Source: Flavobacterium sp. N502536 (GTDB lineage Bacteria; Bacteroidota; Bacteroidia; Flavobacteriales; Flavobacteriaceae). Taken from it: a DNA stretch of 64,000 nucleotides. Positions 1-7,878 of this stretch are shown piece by piece. Position 1 is the first letter of the stretch. Every line of letters begins with the position of its first letter. The notes below the pieces were generated by a model. It worked only from the letters and a program-made list of their open reading frames with translations, did no database searches and had not been told where the DNA came from. The stretch covers positions 186,001-250,000 of the forward strand of contig NZ_CP110011.1 of the NCBI RefSeq assembly GCF_025947345.1, in the 5' to 3' direction. A program made the position numbers and the translations under genes.

Positions 1-636
1 GCTGTTATCTCTGAATGCGAAAATCCTGAAAATCTAAAATTCCAAACCGATACAAAATTGCCAAACGACATTCTTTGGTACGGAACCAATCCCCATAAAG
101 GACTTGGTGTTTTCTCCTATAGCACTTATAAGTTTGAATTGTTGGACTGTCATAATCCGCTGTTCAAAAACATTTTGCCAATAGCGGTTACGGGCGGAGC
201 CATCGATTTTACATTGTTTGCGGTTTGGGCCAATAATCCGCAGGATAAAGACGGGCAATATGTAACTCAGGTTTGGAAGGCGATTAATTACTATACAGAT
301 CTGATCAAGGAACATAAAACCATTTTGATTGGAGATTTTAACAGCAACACGATTTGGGACAAACCCCGAAGGGAAGGAAACCATAGTACCGTTGTAAATA
401 AACTGAGCGAAAAAAAGATTTTCAGCACCTATCATACCTATTTCAATCAGGAACAGGGCAAAGAAGAGCATCCTACCTTATATCTTTACCGGCATGAAAA
501 CAAACCCTATCATTTGGATTACTGCTTTGCCTCGCAAGACTTTATAGCCGTTTTAGATACTGTCGAAGTTGGCACTTATCAGGACTGGACGATGCTGAGC
601 GATCATAAACCTTTAATCATTAATTTCAATATATAA
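1..636 (+). CDS. Endonuclease/exonuclease/phosphatase family protein, 5' partial
   Basis: The frame is open from base 1, so the true start lies upstream of the window; the TTG at 58 is only an internal codon. The visible 211 residues are the C-terminal part of an EEP-fold metal-dependent hydrolase, the family of exonuclease III, DNase I and inositol-phosphate phosphatases. Family motifs seen are GDFNS (Mg-binding Asp and Asn) near 349-363 and the C-terminal SDHKP (catalytic Asp-His) near 598-612. The ACVISECE-type start of the fold is partly visible as AVISECE at the window edge. The substrate cannot be told from this fragment. The methyltransferase at 640 starts 3 bases after its stop, so the two are probably co-transcribed. 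Confidence 0.8.
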   Translation, partial: AVISECENPENLKFQTDTKLPNDILWYGTNPHKGLGVFSYSTYKFELLDCHNPLFKNILPIAVTGGAIDFTLFAVWANNPQDKDGQYVTQVWKAINYYTDLIKEHKTILIGDFNSNTIWDKPRREGNHSTVVNKLSEKKIFSTYHTYFNQEQGKEEHPTLYLYRHENKPYHLDYCFASQDFIAVLDTVEVGTYQDWTMLSDHKPLIINFNI

Positions 637-639
637 ATC

Positions 640-1263
640 ATGACCAACTCCTGGACCGAACGGTGGAACGACCGTTACAGCACCGAAGAATTTGCCTATG
701 GCACCGCGCCCAACAACTATTTAAAAGAAACCTTAGAAAAACTATACCCCGGAACCATTCTCTTCCCTGCCGAAGGTGAAGGCCGAAATGCCGTTTTTGC
801 TGCTAAACTAGGCTGGAACGTTTCAGCATTTGATATTAGTTCAGAAGGGAAAAACAAGGCTCTAAAACTAGCCCAATCTCAAAATGTCGCTATCAATTAT
901 CAGGTTGGAGAACTTGAAACCTTAAACTATCAACCGGAACAATTTGATGCCATCGCTTTAATCTATGCACACTTTCCGGCAGAAATTAAATCGGAGATCC
1001 ACAAAACACTCGATCAGTATCTGCGCAAAGGAGGTTATATTCTTTTTGAAGCGTTTAGCAAAAAACACCTCGAATATCTGGCCATCAACGATAAAGTGGG
1101 CGGACCAAAAGATATTGCTTCTTTGTTTTCGATCGAAGAAATTCAATCTGACTTTCCCGATTATGAGATCATCATATTGGAAGAAAAAGAAATCGAACTC
1201 AATGAAGGTCTTTTCCACAACGGAAAAGGTTCCGTTATCCGATTTATAGGGAAGAAAAAGTAA
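640..1263 (+). CDS. Class I SAM-dependent methyltransferase
   Basis: A 207-residue protein with a Rossmann-type SAM-binding core. Motif I appears as [14 protein letters not shown] (residues about 42-55), followed by an acidic motif II region (SAFDIS) and the strand [12 protein letters not shown]. The N-terminal [13 protein letters not shown] resembles small cytosolic TehB-like or thiopurine-methyltransferase-like enzymes that act on small molecules. The acceptor is not identifiable. The ATG lies 3 bases after the upstream stop, implying an operon with the EEP hydrolase. Minus-strand and third-frame ORFs inside it are shadows. Confidence 0.8.
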   Translation: MTNSWTERWNDRYSTEEFAYGTAPNNYLKETLEKLYPGTILFPAEGEGRNAVFAAKLGWNVSAFDISSEGKNKALKLAQSQNVAINYQVGELETLNYQPEQFDAIALIYAHFPAEIKSEIHKTLDQYLRKGGYILFEAFSKKHLEYLAINDKVGGPKDIASLFSIEEIQSDFPDYEIIILEEKEIELNEGLFHNGKGSVIRFIGKKK

Positions 1264-1282
1264 TTCGCTTTACAACCATTTC

Positions 1283-1308
1283 GTAGAGGCGCAGCAGTGC
1301 GTCTCTAC
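1283..1308. repeat. Short inverted repeat (11-bp arms)
   Basis: Arms GTAGAGGCGCA and TGCGTCTCTAC pair over 11 bp with one G-U, around a GCAG loop. No T-run follows, so it looks like a dispersed intergenic palindrome and not a clean terminator. It lies 20 bases after the methyltransferase stop. Confidence 0.6.
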
Positions 1309-1391
1309 ACCGCATCTCTCTCCCCTCACACAATTGCGTCCTGCTCTCTTCCATTACAATGGAGCAATCTCTAAAATAATATTTAATATAA

Positions 1392-1470
1392 GGAGCTGTT
1401 TCCAGCTGTCCGTTGTATCTTTTGTCCCGAACCCCGGCACAAAAGGATGCCACTCCCATCTGGGCTAATG
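1392..1470 (-). ncRNA. Flavo-1-like structured repeat element, copy 1
   Basis: Compared with 53959-54045, this copy keeps the blocks GCTGTCCG-TGTATCTTTT, a GC-rich hairpin centre with AACCCC, and AAAAGGATGCC-CTCCCATC. The central stem (TTTTGTCCCG with CGGCACAAAA, one mismatch) and a small AGCTG/CAGCT stem are visible. Compensated arms (TTTTGT here, TTTTATGGC in copy 2) argue for RNA structure. I recall similar elements as the Flavo-1 motif of Flavobacteria, but cannot run a covariance search. Strand was chosen from that recollection and is uncertain. Confidence 0.5.
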
Positions 1471-1474
1471 AGCT

Positions 1475-1587
1475 CAGTTTTCAGTTTACAGTTTACAGTG
1501 TACAGTTTGCATTACACAGTTTACATTTCACAGTTTACATTTCACAGTTTGCATTTCACAATTCACAATTAACAATCAACAATTAAC
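1475..1587. repeat. Degenerate TTTACAG / TTCACAA heptad array
   Basis: Repeated words GTTTACA, GTGTACA, GTTTGCA, TTTCACA and then AATTCACA and AACAATCA are spaced by roughly 7-14 bases over about 110 bp. Nothing codes here. Similar simple word arrays occur in several other gaps of the window. Confidence 0.7.
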
Positions 1588-1698
1588 CCCCATTTTCCAT
1601 GTAGAATTGTTAAGAAATTTTGGTTTCCCATTTCAGCTAAAAAACCAAACAATTCACTTTCAAATACTTAATGTTAATTTTTATAAGAAAACTTAACA

Positions 1699-1727
1699 TT
1701 GAATACCATGTTTTATAATTATCTTTA
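1699..1727 (+). promoter_or_regulatory. Bacteroidota-type promoter for the basic protein gene
   Basis: TTG at 1699-1701, an 18-base spacer, then TATCTTTA at 1720-1727, one base from the TAnnTTTG consensus. It lies 65 bases before the ATG at 1792. Confidence 0.45.
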
Positions 1728-1791
1728 CTTAACTGTAACTTAACAATTTAGTTACATTGCTAATAATAACCTTACCTAAAAGCACATTTAT

Positions 1792-2487
1792 ATGGAAAAC
1801 AAACCCGAAGAAAGCACCCCGGAAAAAATCGATTCTGTAAAACCTGAAGCTGTTCAACCGGCTACAGAAACTGCAAAACCTGCCAGCACTCCTGTTAAAA
1901 AAGCACCCGTTCGTAAAGCGGCGCCTGCTAAACCAACAACGGCAGCGGTAAAACCAACAGCAGCCAAACCGGTAACCCCTAAAGCTCCTGCAGCTTCTGT
2001 TACCAAAGCTGCAAGTACTACAGCAAAAGCACCTGCCAAAGCGGTTGTAAAAACGGCTGCAGCGACTCCAACTACACCAAAACCGGCAGCAAAAGCACCG
2101 GTAAAAAAAGTAGTAACACCAGCCGCTAAGCCAGTAGAAAAAACTGCTGTACAAACAACTGTTACGAAATTAAAAGAAGAAGATACTAATCAGGCAGTTA
2201 AAACCGAGGAAACCGGAAAAGATAAAGCCGCTAAAAAAGCCAAAAAAGTGAAAGACAAAGAAAAAGACAAAGCCAAAAAGAAATTAGCTAAGAAAAAAGA
2301 GAAAGCTAAAAATGATAAAAAGAAAGAAAAAGCTAAAAAAGCAAAACTAAAAGCTGCAGCTAAGAAAAAAGAAAAAGCGAAAAAAGCGAAAGACAAAGCA
2401 AAAGCTAAAAAAATTGCAAAAAAGAAAGCTAAAGCTCAGAAAAAAGCGAAAGCCAAAAAGAAAAAAATAATATTCAGAAAGGTTTGA
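1792..2487 (+). CDS. Lys/Ala/Pro-rich histone-H1-like basic protein
   Basis: A 231-residue low-complexity protein. Residues about 1-60 mix acidic residues with Pro and Ala. Residues 30-125 are AKPAxKAPVKK-type repeats, like the C-terminal tail of eukaryotic histone H1 or of bacterial AlgP/Hc1-like proteins. Residues 140-231 are an almost uninterrupted Lys/Ala/Glu stretch ending in KKKIIFRKV. No globular domain, signal peptide or membrane segment is visible. Such tails bind nucleic acid, so a nucleoid-associated or RNA-binding role is plausible but inferred from composition only. The codon pattern is coding (GCN/AAA phased), and the minus-strand ORFs over it are composition artefacts. It has its own promoter and no operon partner. 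Confidence 0.7.
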   Translation: MENKPEESTPEKIDSVKPEAVQPATETAKPASTPVKKAPVRKAAPAKPTTAAVKPTAAKPVTPKAPAASVTKAASTTAKAPAKAVVKTAAATPTTPKPAAKAPVKKVVTPAAKPVEKTAVQTTVTKLKEEDTNQAVKTEETGKDKAAKKAKKVKDKEKDKAKKKLAKKKEKAKNDKKKEKAKKAKLKAAAKKKEKAKKAKDKAKAKKIAKKKAKAQKKAKAKKKKIIFRKV

Positions 2488-2600
2488 CTTGATAAAAGTT
2501 GAACCTTTTTGTGTTTTTAAAGGGCTTCGACTTCGCTCAGTCGGGCAAACCGAATATCATTCTGAGTGCTGAAAGAAGGGCTTTTTAAATTACTTGTAAT

Positions 2601-3607
2601 TTATCCCCCAATGGCGATCATGCTGCGGTTATCAAAATGTTTTGCAGGATCATTCATTTCATCCATCGTTACCATTCCGGCACGAACCTTCTTTTTACTT
2701 TGAACAGCTGCTGAAATGAGATCCGTTATCGGCAGACCGTTTCTAAAAGGGGTTAAAAGATCGGTTTCTGCATTAGAGAAAAGACAGTTTTTTATTTTTC
2801 CATCGGCAGTTAAACGAATTCGGTTACAGCTGTCGCAAAACGGATTTGTAATTGAACTTATAATTCCGAAATCTCCCTGAAAGTCTTTTATTTTATAGGT
2901 TCTCGCCGTGAAGTTTTCTTCGTCTTTGAGTTTTATAATTTCCTGTTTTGAAAAACCATTCTCTACCCGGAAAGAATCTCCTGTTGCGAAACCATTCTGC
3001 TCCTGTCCCACTCGTTTCCCGCAAACGGCATAAACTCAATAAATCGCACCGAAATGGGCAAAAAACGGGTTAGTTTAACAAAATCAACAATTTCGTTATC
3101 ATTAAAACCTTTTATTAAAACGACATTTACTTTTACCTGAAAATCATGATTCAAAAGTAAATGCAGATTGTCGACAACTTTGTCAAACTGATTTCTAAGC
3201 GTTATTGAATGAAATTTCGACGCAACCAGCGTATCCAGACTTAAGTTGATCTTTTTAATATTAAACTGCTTTAAAACCTCAATATGGCGGTCGATCAAAA
3301 TTCCGTTTGTAGTCATCGAAACCGAAATATCGAGAGCAGCCAGTTTTGAAATGATTTCCGGAAAATCTTTTCGTAAAAGCGGTTCACCGCCTGTTAATCG
3401 TATTTTATCAACACCCTGTTGCACGAAAGTCCGGGCAATGCCAAAAATCTCATCGGCAGTCATTAAACTGGCTTTTGGAGAAAGTGCAATACCGTCAGCC
3501 GGCATGCAATACGTACAACGCAGATTGCATTTTTCCAGCAGCGAAATGCGCAGATAATTGTGTCTGCGTCCAAAACCATCCGTCAAACTAGTGTTAAAGG
3601 CTGTCAT
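2601..3607 (-). CDS. moaA: GTP 3',8-cyclase MoaA (one frameshift in the given sequence)
   Basis: Radical-SAM enzyme for the first step of molybdenum-cofactor synthesis, GTP to 3',8-cyclo-GTP. The N-terminal CNLRCTYC carries the CxxxCxxC cluster motif and LTGGEPLLR follows. The C-terminal part has the second cluster motif CDSCNRIRLTADG plus a later Cys (KNCLF), and ends in the family GG. The two parts are in different frames. Adding one C in the run near 2966-2968 gives a continuous EILSRVENG, so I read it as a one-base loss. The start at 3607 overlaps the end of moaCB once that gene is also corrected. Last gene of the minus-strand Moco cluster. Confidence 0.85.
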
Positions 3608-4507
3608 GATTTTTACCTTTAAAACATGAAAAACATGCATCACATGCGGAAAAACCGCATCCATAGACTCTCTTGCTCCGTTTGTCGAACCCGGCAAAGC
3701 CAAAACTAAACTCTTACCCAAAGTTCCGGCTACGCTTCTGGACAACATCGCATAAGGCATTCTCTGTTGCCCATAGTCCCGAATCGCTTCCTCAATACCG
3801 GGAATTCTGCTTTCTAAAATTGGCGCTAAAGCTTCCGGTGTAACATCTCGTGGAGACAAACCTGTACCGCCCGTAAAAATCACCAATTGATGTTCTTTGG
3901 CAAACGTTTTTGTTCTTTCCTGAATAATAGCAAGTTCGTCAGGAATAATTTCATAATGCGGCGTCTCAACGCCATACGAATTTAATTTTTCGACTATAAC
4001 TTTTCCCGAACGATCTTCCTTATCACCCGCAAAAATAGAATCAGAGCAAACAAAAACAGCCGCTTTTATTGCGTTCGGAAATTTATTTTTAAAAGACGAT
4101 TTCCCGCCTTCTTTCTCAATCAATTTTATGGTCGAAATTTCGATTTCTTTATCAATCGGTTTCAGCATATCGTACATGGTAAGGGCTACAATTGATGCTC
4201 CATGCATCGCCTCTACCTCAACACCGGTTTTATAAACGGTTTTTACCGTAAAGATGATCTGAACCTCCAGGCCTTCTATTTTATATTCCACCGAAGTAAA
4301 TTCAATCGGAATCGGATGGCAATCCGGAATCGATAAATGCGTGTTTTTAACCGCAAACAATCCCGCTGTTTTTGCCATTTCGAGTACGTTTCCTTTGGGC
4401 ACTAAATTATGGGTCACCGCGTCAATTGTTTCTTGTTTACTAACTTTTACAATTGCGGTGGCGGTTGCTTTTCTTAAGGTGCTTATTTTATGCGTAATAT
4501 CTACCAT
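3594..4507 (-). CDS. moaCB: Bifunctional MoaC/MoaB protein (one frameshift near its end)
   Basis: Residues 1 to about 155 are MoaC (cyclic pyranopterin monophosphate synthase), with DCHPIPI, VEVEAMHGAS and LTMYDMLKPID. Residues about 160-300 are a MoaB/Mog-like domain with FTGGTGLSPRD and LPGSTNG. MoaC-MoaB fusions are known in Bacteroidota. As given, the frame runs on into moaA to make a 514-residue ORF. Adding one A in the A-run at 3618-3620 (minus-strand AAAGG to AAAAGG) gives the ending HVLKGKNHDSL and a stop at 3594-3596 that overlaps the moaA ATG by 14 bases. I therefore treat the three-way fusion as a sequence error. It starts 9 bases after the moaE stop. Confidence 0.85.
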
Positions 4508-4516
4508 TTTATCTTA

Positions 4517-4948
4517 TTAGGAATTCTGTTTCCAGGTGAAGGTATCGTTTTCAAACATTTCTTTCCCAAAAATGGGCACATCGGTTTTAACCCAGTTTAC
4601 AATAGCCTCTGTTGCTTCATAAACCTGTTTGCGTCGCGTTGCTGAAACAAAGACAAACAAACAAATTTCGCCCGCTTTTACAACGCCCAGACTATGGTAA
4701 ATGTGCATGCAGGTCAAATCAAATTTAGTAAACGCTCGTTCGCGAATGGTGTGCAAAGCTTCGTTGGCCATATCCGTATAAGCCGAATAATCGATAGCCA
4801 CAACGGTATTATTATGAATGACATCGGCACGAACTTGTCCTAAAAAAATATTGTGCGCCCCAATCGTGTGTTTGGATTGGTGTTTTGCGATCGACTCGGC
4901 TATAAATTCAGGACTGATTGGCCCTTCTACAAATACATTTTTACTCAT
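4517..4948 (-). CDS. moaE: Molybdopterin synthase catalytic subunit MoaE
   Basis: The large subunit of molybdopterin synthase, which inserts dithiolene sulfur supplied by the MoaD C-terminal thiocarboxylate. Family motifs are HSLGVVKAGE, SATRRKQVYEA and the Lys-containing KTDVPIFGKE, which carries catalytic lysines. I prefer the ATG at 4948 (MSKNVFVEGPI) over the upstream in-frame ATG at 4969: it gives the usual family N terminus and a length of 143 residues. It lies in the order moaD-moaE-moaCB-moaA. Confidence 0.9.
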   Translation of the reverse strand: MSKNVFVEGPISPEFIAESIAKHQSKHTIGAHNIFLGQVRADVIHNNTVVAIDYSAYTDMANEALHTIRERAFTKFDLTCMHIYHSLGVVKAGEICLFVFVSATRRKQVYEATEAIVNWVKTDVPIFGKEMFENDTFTWKQNS

Positions 4949-4967
4949 TACTTCTATTTTTTTTACC

Positions 4968-5046
4968 ACAGATTAAAAAGATTTTTCTTTGGCCACGAAT
5001 TCTATTTCAAAAAAAAAACTCGTGAATTCGTAGCCAATAAATCTGT
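4968..5046. repeat. Large imperfect inverted repeat between moaD and moaE
   Basis: Nested arms ACAGATT (4968-4974) / AATCTGT (5040-5046) and GGCCACGAATTC (4991-5002) / GAATTCGTAGCC (5024-5035), around an A-rich loop. No T-run follows on the minus strand. It looks like a dispersed palindromic repeat within the operon; a role in mRNA processing is possible but not shown. Confidence 0.6.
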
Positions 5047-5084
5047 ATGTTTTTTCACTTCTTTACAGACGCTCTGTTTTTTGA

Positions 5085-5321
5085 TTATCCTCCTGCAAAT
5101 GGAGGCAATAAAGCAACCACATCATTGGTCTGCAACGTACAGTCTACTGTTTTTGAAACTATTTTTTGATTTACCGCTACGCTGAAAACAAGCGAATCAA
5201 ATTGGTATTTCTGGTCTAAATCGCGCAATAGTTCCTGCAGTGACACTTCAGAAAAAGCTACTTTTTCAAGTTCACATTGGGTTCTTTCGGCAACAGCTCC
5301 AAAATATTTAATCTCAATCAT
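5085..5321 (-). CDS. moaD: Molybdopterin synthase sulfur carrier subunit MoaD
   Basis: A 78-residue ubiquitin-fold sulfur carrier. The C terminus is LLPPFAGG, whose terminal Gly-Gly is adenylated and thiocarboxylated before it hands sulfur to MoaE. The length is normal for MoaD. Its start lies 2 bases after the cobA stop, so the genes are coupled. No MoeB/HesA-type adenylyltransferase is seen in the window, so MoaD activation must be encoded elsewhere. Confidence 0.88.
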   Translation of the reverse strand: MIEIKYFGAVAERTQCELEKVAFSEVSLQELLRDLDQKYQFDSLVFSVAVNQKIVSKTVDCTLQTNDVVALLPPFAGG

Positions 5322-5323
5322 TT

Positions 5324-6112
5324 TTATAAATTTAAATTCTGAAAAATAAACTCATCTTCAAAATGTTCCTGAAAATAAGAAATCCAGCTTGACGTATTTT
5401 TCACTACTTCACCAATGACAATTATAGCCGGCGATGTTATATTTTTCTCAGCAACCAATTTAGCAATTGAACCAATAGTTCCAATCACTTTTTGTTCTGT
5501 TTTTTTCGTTCCGTTTTGAATAATGGCAATGGGAAGATTGTCGGTTCTGTTCTGCTGATAAATAGAAATGATCTCCTCTAATTTGTGCATTCCCATCAAA
5601 ATAATAACGGTCGCATCCGATTTAGAAGCCAGATGAATATCCTTCGACAGCTTATGATCTGAGGTTGTTCCGGTAATGACCCAAAAGCTTTCGGCCACTT
5701 TGCGCTGTGTAACACTAATTCCAGCCGAGGCAGGAACTCCCAACGCAGATGAAATTCCGGGAACAATTGCCGTTTCGATTCCAAATTGTTCTGTAAATTC
5801 GATTTCTTCACTTCCTCTTCCAAAAACAAACGGATCGCCTCCTTTTAAACGAACCACATGTCCGTGTCGCTTTGCCATTGACACAATCAGTTCGTTAATC
5901 TGATCCTGTGTATAAGCATGGCAGCCCAGTCGTTTTCCCACAAAAATAATTTCGGCATTTGATGCATAAGCTAACAATTCTTCATTGACCAAAGCATCAT
6001 ATAAAACCACATCGGCCTGCTCTAAAACCTTTATCGCTTTCATCGTAATCAGTTCAGCATCACCCGGTCCTGCGCCTACAATCGTTAGTTTTGGTATTTT
6101 TAAGCTTTGCAT
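5324..6112 (-). CDS. cobA: Uroporphyrinogen-III C-methyltransferase
   Basis: A 262-residue SUMT that methylates uroporphyrinogen III twice to precorrin-2, the branch point to siroheme and cobalamin. Motifs: VGAGPGDAELIT near the N terminus, VVRLKGGDPFVFGRG in the middle and VPGISSALGVPASAG. It stands alone, without CysG-type dehydrogenase or chelatase domains. Placement among Moco genes suggests joint supply of siroheme (nitrite or sulfite reductase) and Moco (nitrate reductase); this is inference, since no reductase lies in the window. It is 6 bases from mobA and 2 from moaD. Confidence 0.9.
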   Translation of the reverse strand: MQSLKIPKLTIVGAGPGDAELITMKAIKVLEQADVVLYDALVNEELLAYASNAEIIFVGKRLGCHAYTQDQINELIVSMAKRHGHVVRLKGGDPFVFGRGSEEIEFTEQFGIETAIVPGISSALGVPASAGISVTQRKVAESFWVITGTTSDHKLSKDIHLASKSDATVIILMGMHKLEEIISIYQQNRTDNLPIAIIQNGTKKTEQKVIGTIGSIAKLVAEKNITSPAIIVIGEVVKNTSSWISYFQEHFEDEFIFQNLNL

Positions 6113-6118
6113 AATCTT

Positions 6119-6691
6119 TTAACTTAAATTGGCATTCAAATCATTTAATTCGTCAGCCGAATTAATATTGGTCAAAGGAATAATCTCACTTTCATCCAGA
6201 TTAATAATCTGATGCGGTATTCCCGCCAGTAAATCCATCATTTTTAGTGCATCCGTATCAATAGCCTTTTTGATAAAAGGGATCATCTTTTTGGAATAAA
6301 TTCCAATCAGTGGATGCATTCGACTCTCTGAAGCAAAAACGGTAATTCCGGCTTCTTCCGTATGTTTTGAGAGTAACTCCTGTAATAATTCTGTTGAAAT
6401 TAACGGAATATCACAGCTCAAAATCAGGTTAAATTCGGTTTCAGACTGTAATAAAGCAGTGTAAATCCCTCCCAAAGGTCCTTTATCTGCAATAACATCG
6501 GGTATTTTTTGATACGGGAGATAATCATACTCTTTTGATGCCGTAACCAATCTAATTTCTGCTGTAACAGGCAAAATCGCACTGATGATGTGTTCTATAA
6601 AAGGCTTTCCCCGAAACAAAACCAATCCTTTCTCTGACTGCATCCGGGAACTTTTTCCTCCACAAAGAATAAATGCTGTTAGTGTTTCCAT
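6119..6691 (-). CDS. mobA: Molybdenum cofactor guanylyltransferase MobA
   Basis: A 190-residue nucleotidyltransferase that attaches GMP to molybdopterin to make the MGD form of the cofactor. The N-terminal signature FILCGGKSSRMQSEKGL is the GTP-binding loop with its conserved Gly-Gly, Arg and Lys. A further motif, LSCDIPLI, carries the metal-binding Asp. Its presence implies that the host uses DMSO-reductase-family enzymes such as nitrate reductase. It precedes cobA by 6 bases. A TTTCAGG repeat array lies just upstream, between it and the TauE-like gene. Confidence 0.88.
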   Translation of the reverse strand: METLTAFILCGGKSSRMQSEKGLVLFRGKPFIEHIISAILPVTAEIRLVTASKEYDYLPYQKIPDVIADKGPLGGIYTALLQSETEFNLILSCDIPLISTELLQELLSKHTEEAGITVFASESRMHPLIGIYSKKMIPFIKKAIDTDALKMMDLLAGIPHQIINLDESEIIPLTNINSADELNDLNANLS

Positions 6692-6704
6692 GGTTTTTAG
6701 TTTT

Positions 6705-6789
6705 TGTTTCAGGTTTTTCTTGTTTCAAGTTTCAGGTTTTCTTTGTTTCAGGTTTCAGGTTTCAAGTTTCAAGTTTCAGGTTTCAAGTT
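6705..6789. repeat. TTTCAGG/TTTCAAG heptad array
   Basis: About nine loosely tandem copies of TTTCAGG or TTTCAAG, broken by T-runs. The same heptad is expanded again at 7646-7794. It sits between mobA and the TauE-like gene and shows no coding signal, although the array reads open in several frames. Confidence 0.8.
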
Positions 6790-6857
6790 GAAATGAGAGA
6801 AAGTTTCACTTTAAGGGATAGACCTAGCATTCCTACTCTCTTTTTAGTATTCCATTA

Positions 6858-7604
6858 TTAAGGAAAAATCAATTTGACGCTTGCCATTAAAATTACAGTT
6901 CCTAAAACTATTTTCAGCGTTTTGTTTGAGAAATAACCACTTCCGTAAAATCCTCCCAATACTCCTCCCACAACTGCAATTGGAACCAAATAAAAACTTT
7001 CGACAGGGATTGTTTTTCCGCCCATAAAAAAGCCTAACATTCCCGCAAAAGAATTCACAAATATGAATAAACTCGAAATGGCCGCTGATTCTTTTACGGA
7101 CGCCCATCCCAAAAACAATAAAATAGGACTTAAAATTATACCGCCCCCTATTCCCAACATTCCGGATAATAATCCGATTGCAAAACCAATTGTTAGGGCA
7201 AACGGCAGGTTAATTTTAACAGCCTCTTTTTCTTTAAAATTAAAAACCCCAAACAGCCTTAACGCTGCAAAAGCCAAGACTACTCCTAAAACTGCTTTAT
7301 AAATACCGTTATCTAATGTGACAAATCCACCTATAAATGCTGCCGGAATTGACGCGATTGCAAAGGGATAAAACAATTTTGGCCTGAAATAATTCATCCG
7401 ATAATAAAAGAAAAACGAAATACTCGATACAAACAAATTCAACAACAAAGCCGAAGGTTTCATCACCGCCACCGGAAAAGCAAAAATGGTCATCAAAGCC
7501 AAATATCCCGATGCTCCTCCATGTCCCACACTAGAATATAAAAATGCAATAACAATTAATGCAAAACTAAATAGCAATAGGTTTTCGGAACTTAATAGGG
7601 TCAT
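6858..7604 (-). CDS. TauE/SafE (TSUP) family membrane transporter
   Basis: A 248-residue integral membrane protein with about eight hydrophobic helices in two halves. The duplicated family motif appears as GHGGASGYLAL near residue 28 and LSGMLGIGGGIILSPILL near residue 145. TSUP proteins are thought to export sulfite, sulfonates or related anions. It sits among Moco genes but is separated from mobA by 166 bases and a repeat array, so operon membership is uncertain. The substrate may relate to sulfur or to nitrate/nitrite metabolism; the sequence does not decide. Confidence 0.82.
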   Translation of the reverse strand: MTLLSSENLLLFSFALIVIAFLYSSVGHGGASGYLALMTIFAFPVAVMKPSALLLNLFVSSISFFFYYRMNYFRPKLFYPFAIASIPAAFIGGFVTLDNGIYKAVLGVVLAFAALRLFGVFNFKEKEAVKINLPFALTIGFAIGLLSGMLGIGGGIILSPILLFLGWASVKESAAISSLFIFVNSFAGMLGFFMGGKTIPVESFYLVPIAVVGGVLGGFYGSGYFSNKTLKIVLGTVILMASVKLIFP

Positions 7605-7645
7605 TTTTTTTATTGTTTAATCGCTTGGTTGTTTAACTGTTTATT

Positions 7646-7863
7646 TGTTTCAGGTTTCAGGTTTCAGGTTTCAGGTTTCAAGTTTCAGGTTTGCTCCTCA
7701 ATATCGTTTTATTTACATACCGCTTCTCTTTGTTCTAGCATCTTTCTTCTACAATCTAGTTTCAAGTTTCAGGTTTCAGGTTTCAGGTTTCAGGTTTGCT
7801 CCTCAATATCGTTTTATTTACATACAGCTTCTCTTTCTTCTAGCATCTTTCTTCTACAATCTA
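7646..7863. repeat. 105-bp direct repeat with TTTCAGG arrays
   Basis: Two copies of a roughly 69-bp unit begin at 7690 and 7795 (period 105) and differ at few positions, for example ACATACC against ACATACA. Each is preceded by four or more TTTCAGG heptads. The repeat fills the moeA-tauE gap; forward ORFs through it are artefacts of the repeats. Confidence 0.85.
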
Positions 7864-7878
7864 AAATCTAAAACTCTT

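Noticed and set aside
1729-2396. Minus-strand ORFs over the Lys/Ala-rich gene
   Set aside because: They are low-complexity complements of the AAA/GCN repeats; the plus frame has the promoter and codon phasing.
2963-4507. A 514-residue MoaC-MoaB-MoaA fusion protein
   Set aside because: One added base near 3618-3620 restores a normal gene end and start overlap, and MoaA itself needs a second base near 2966.
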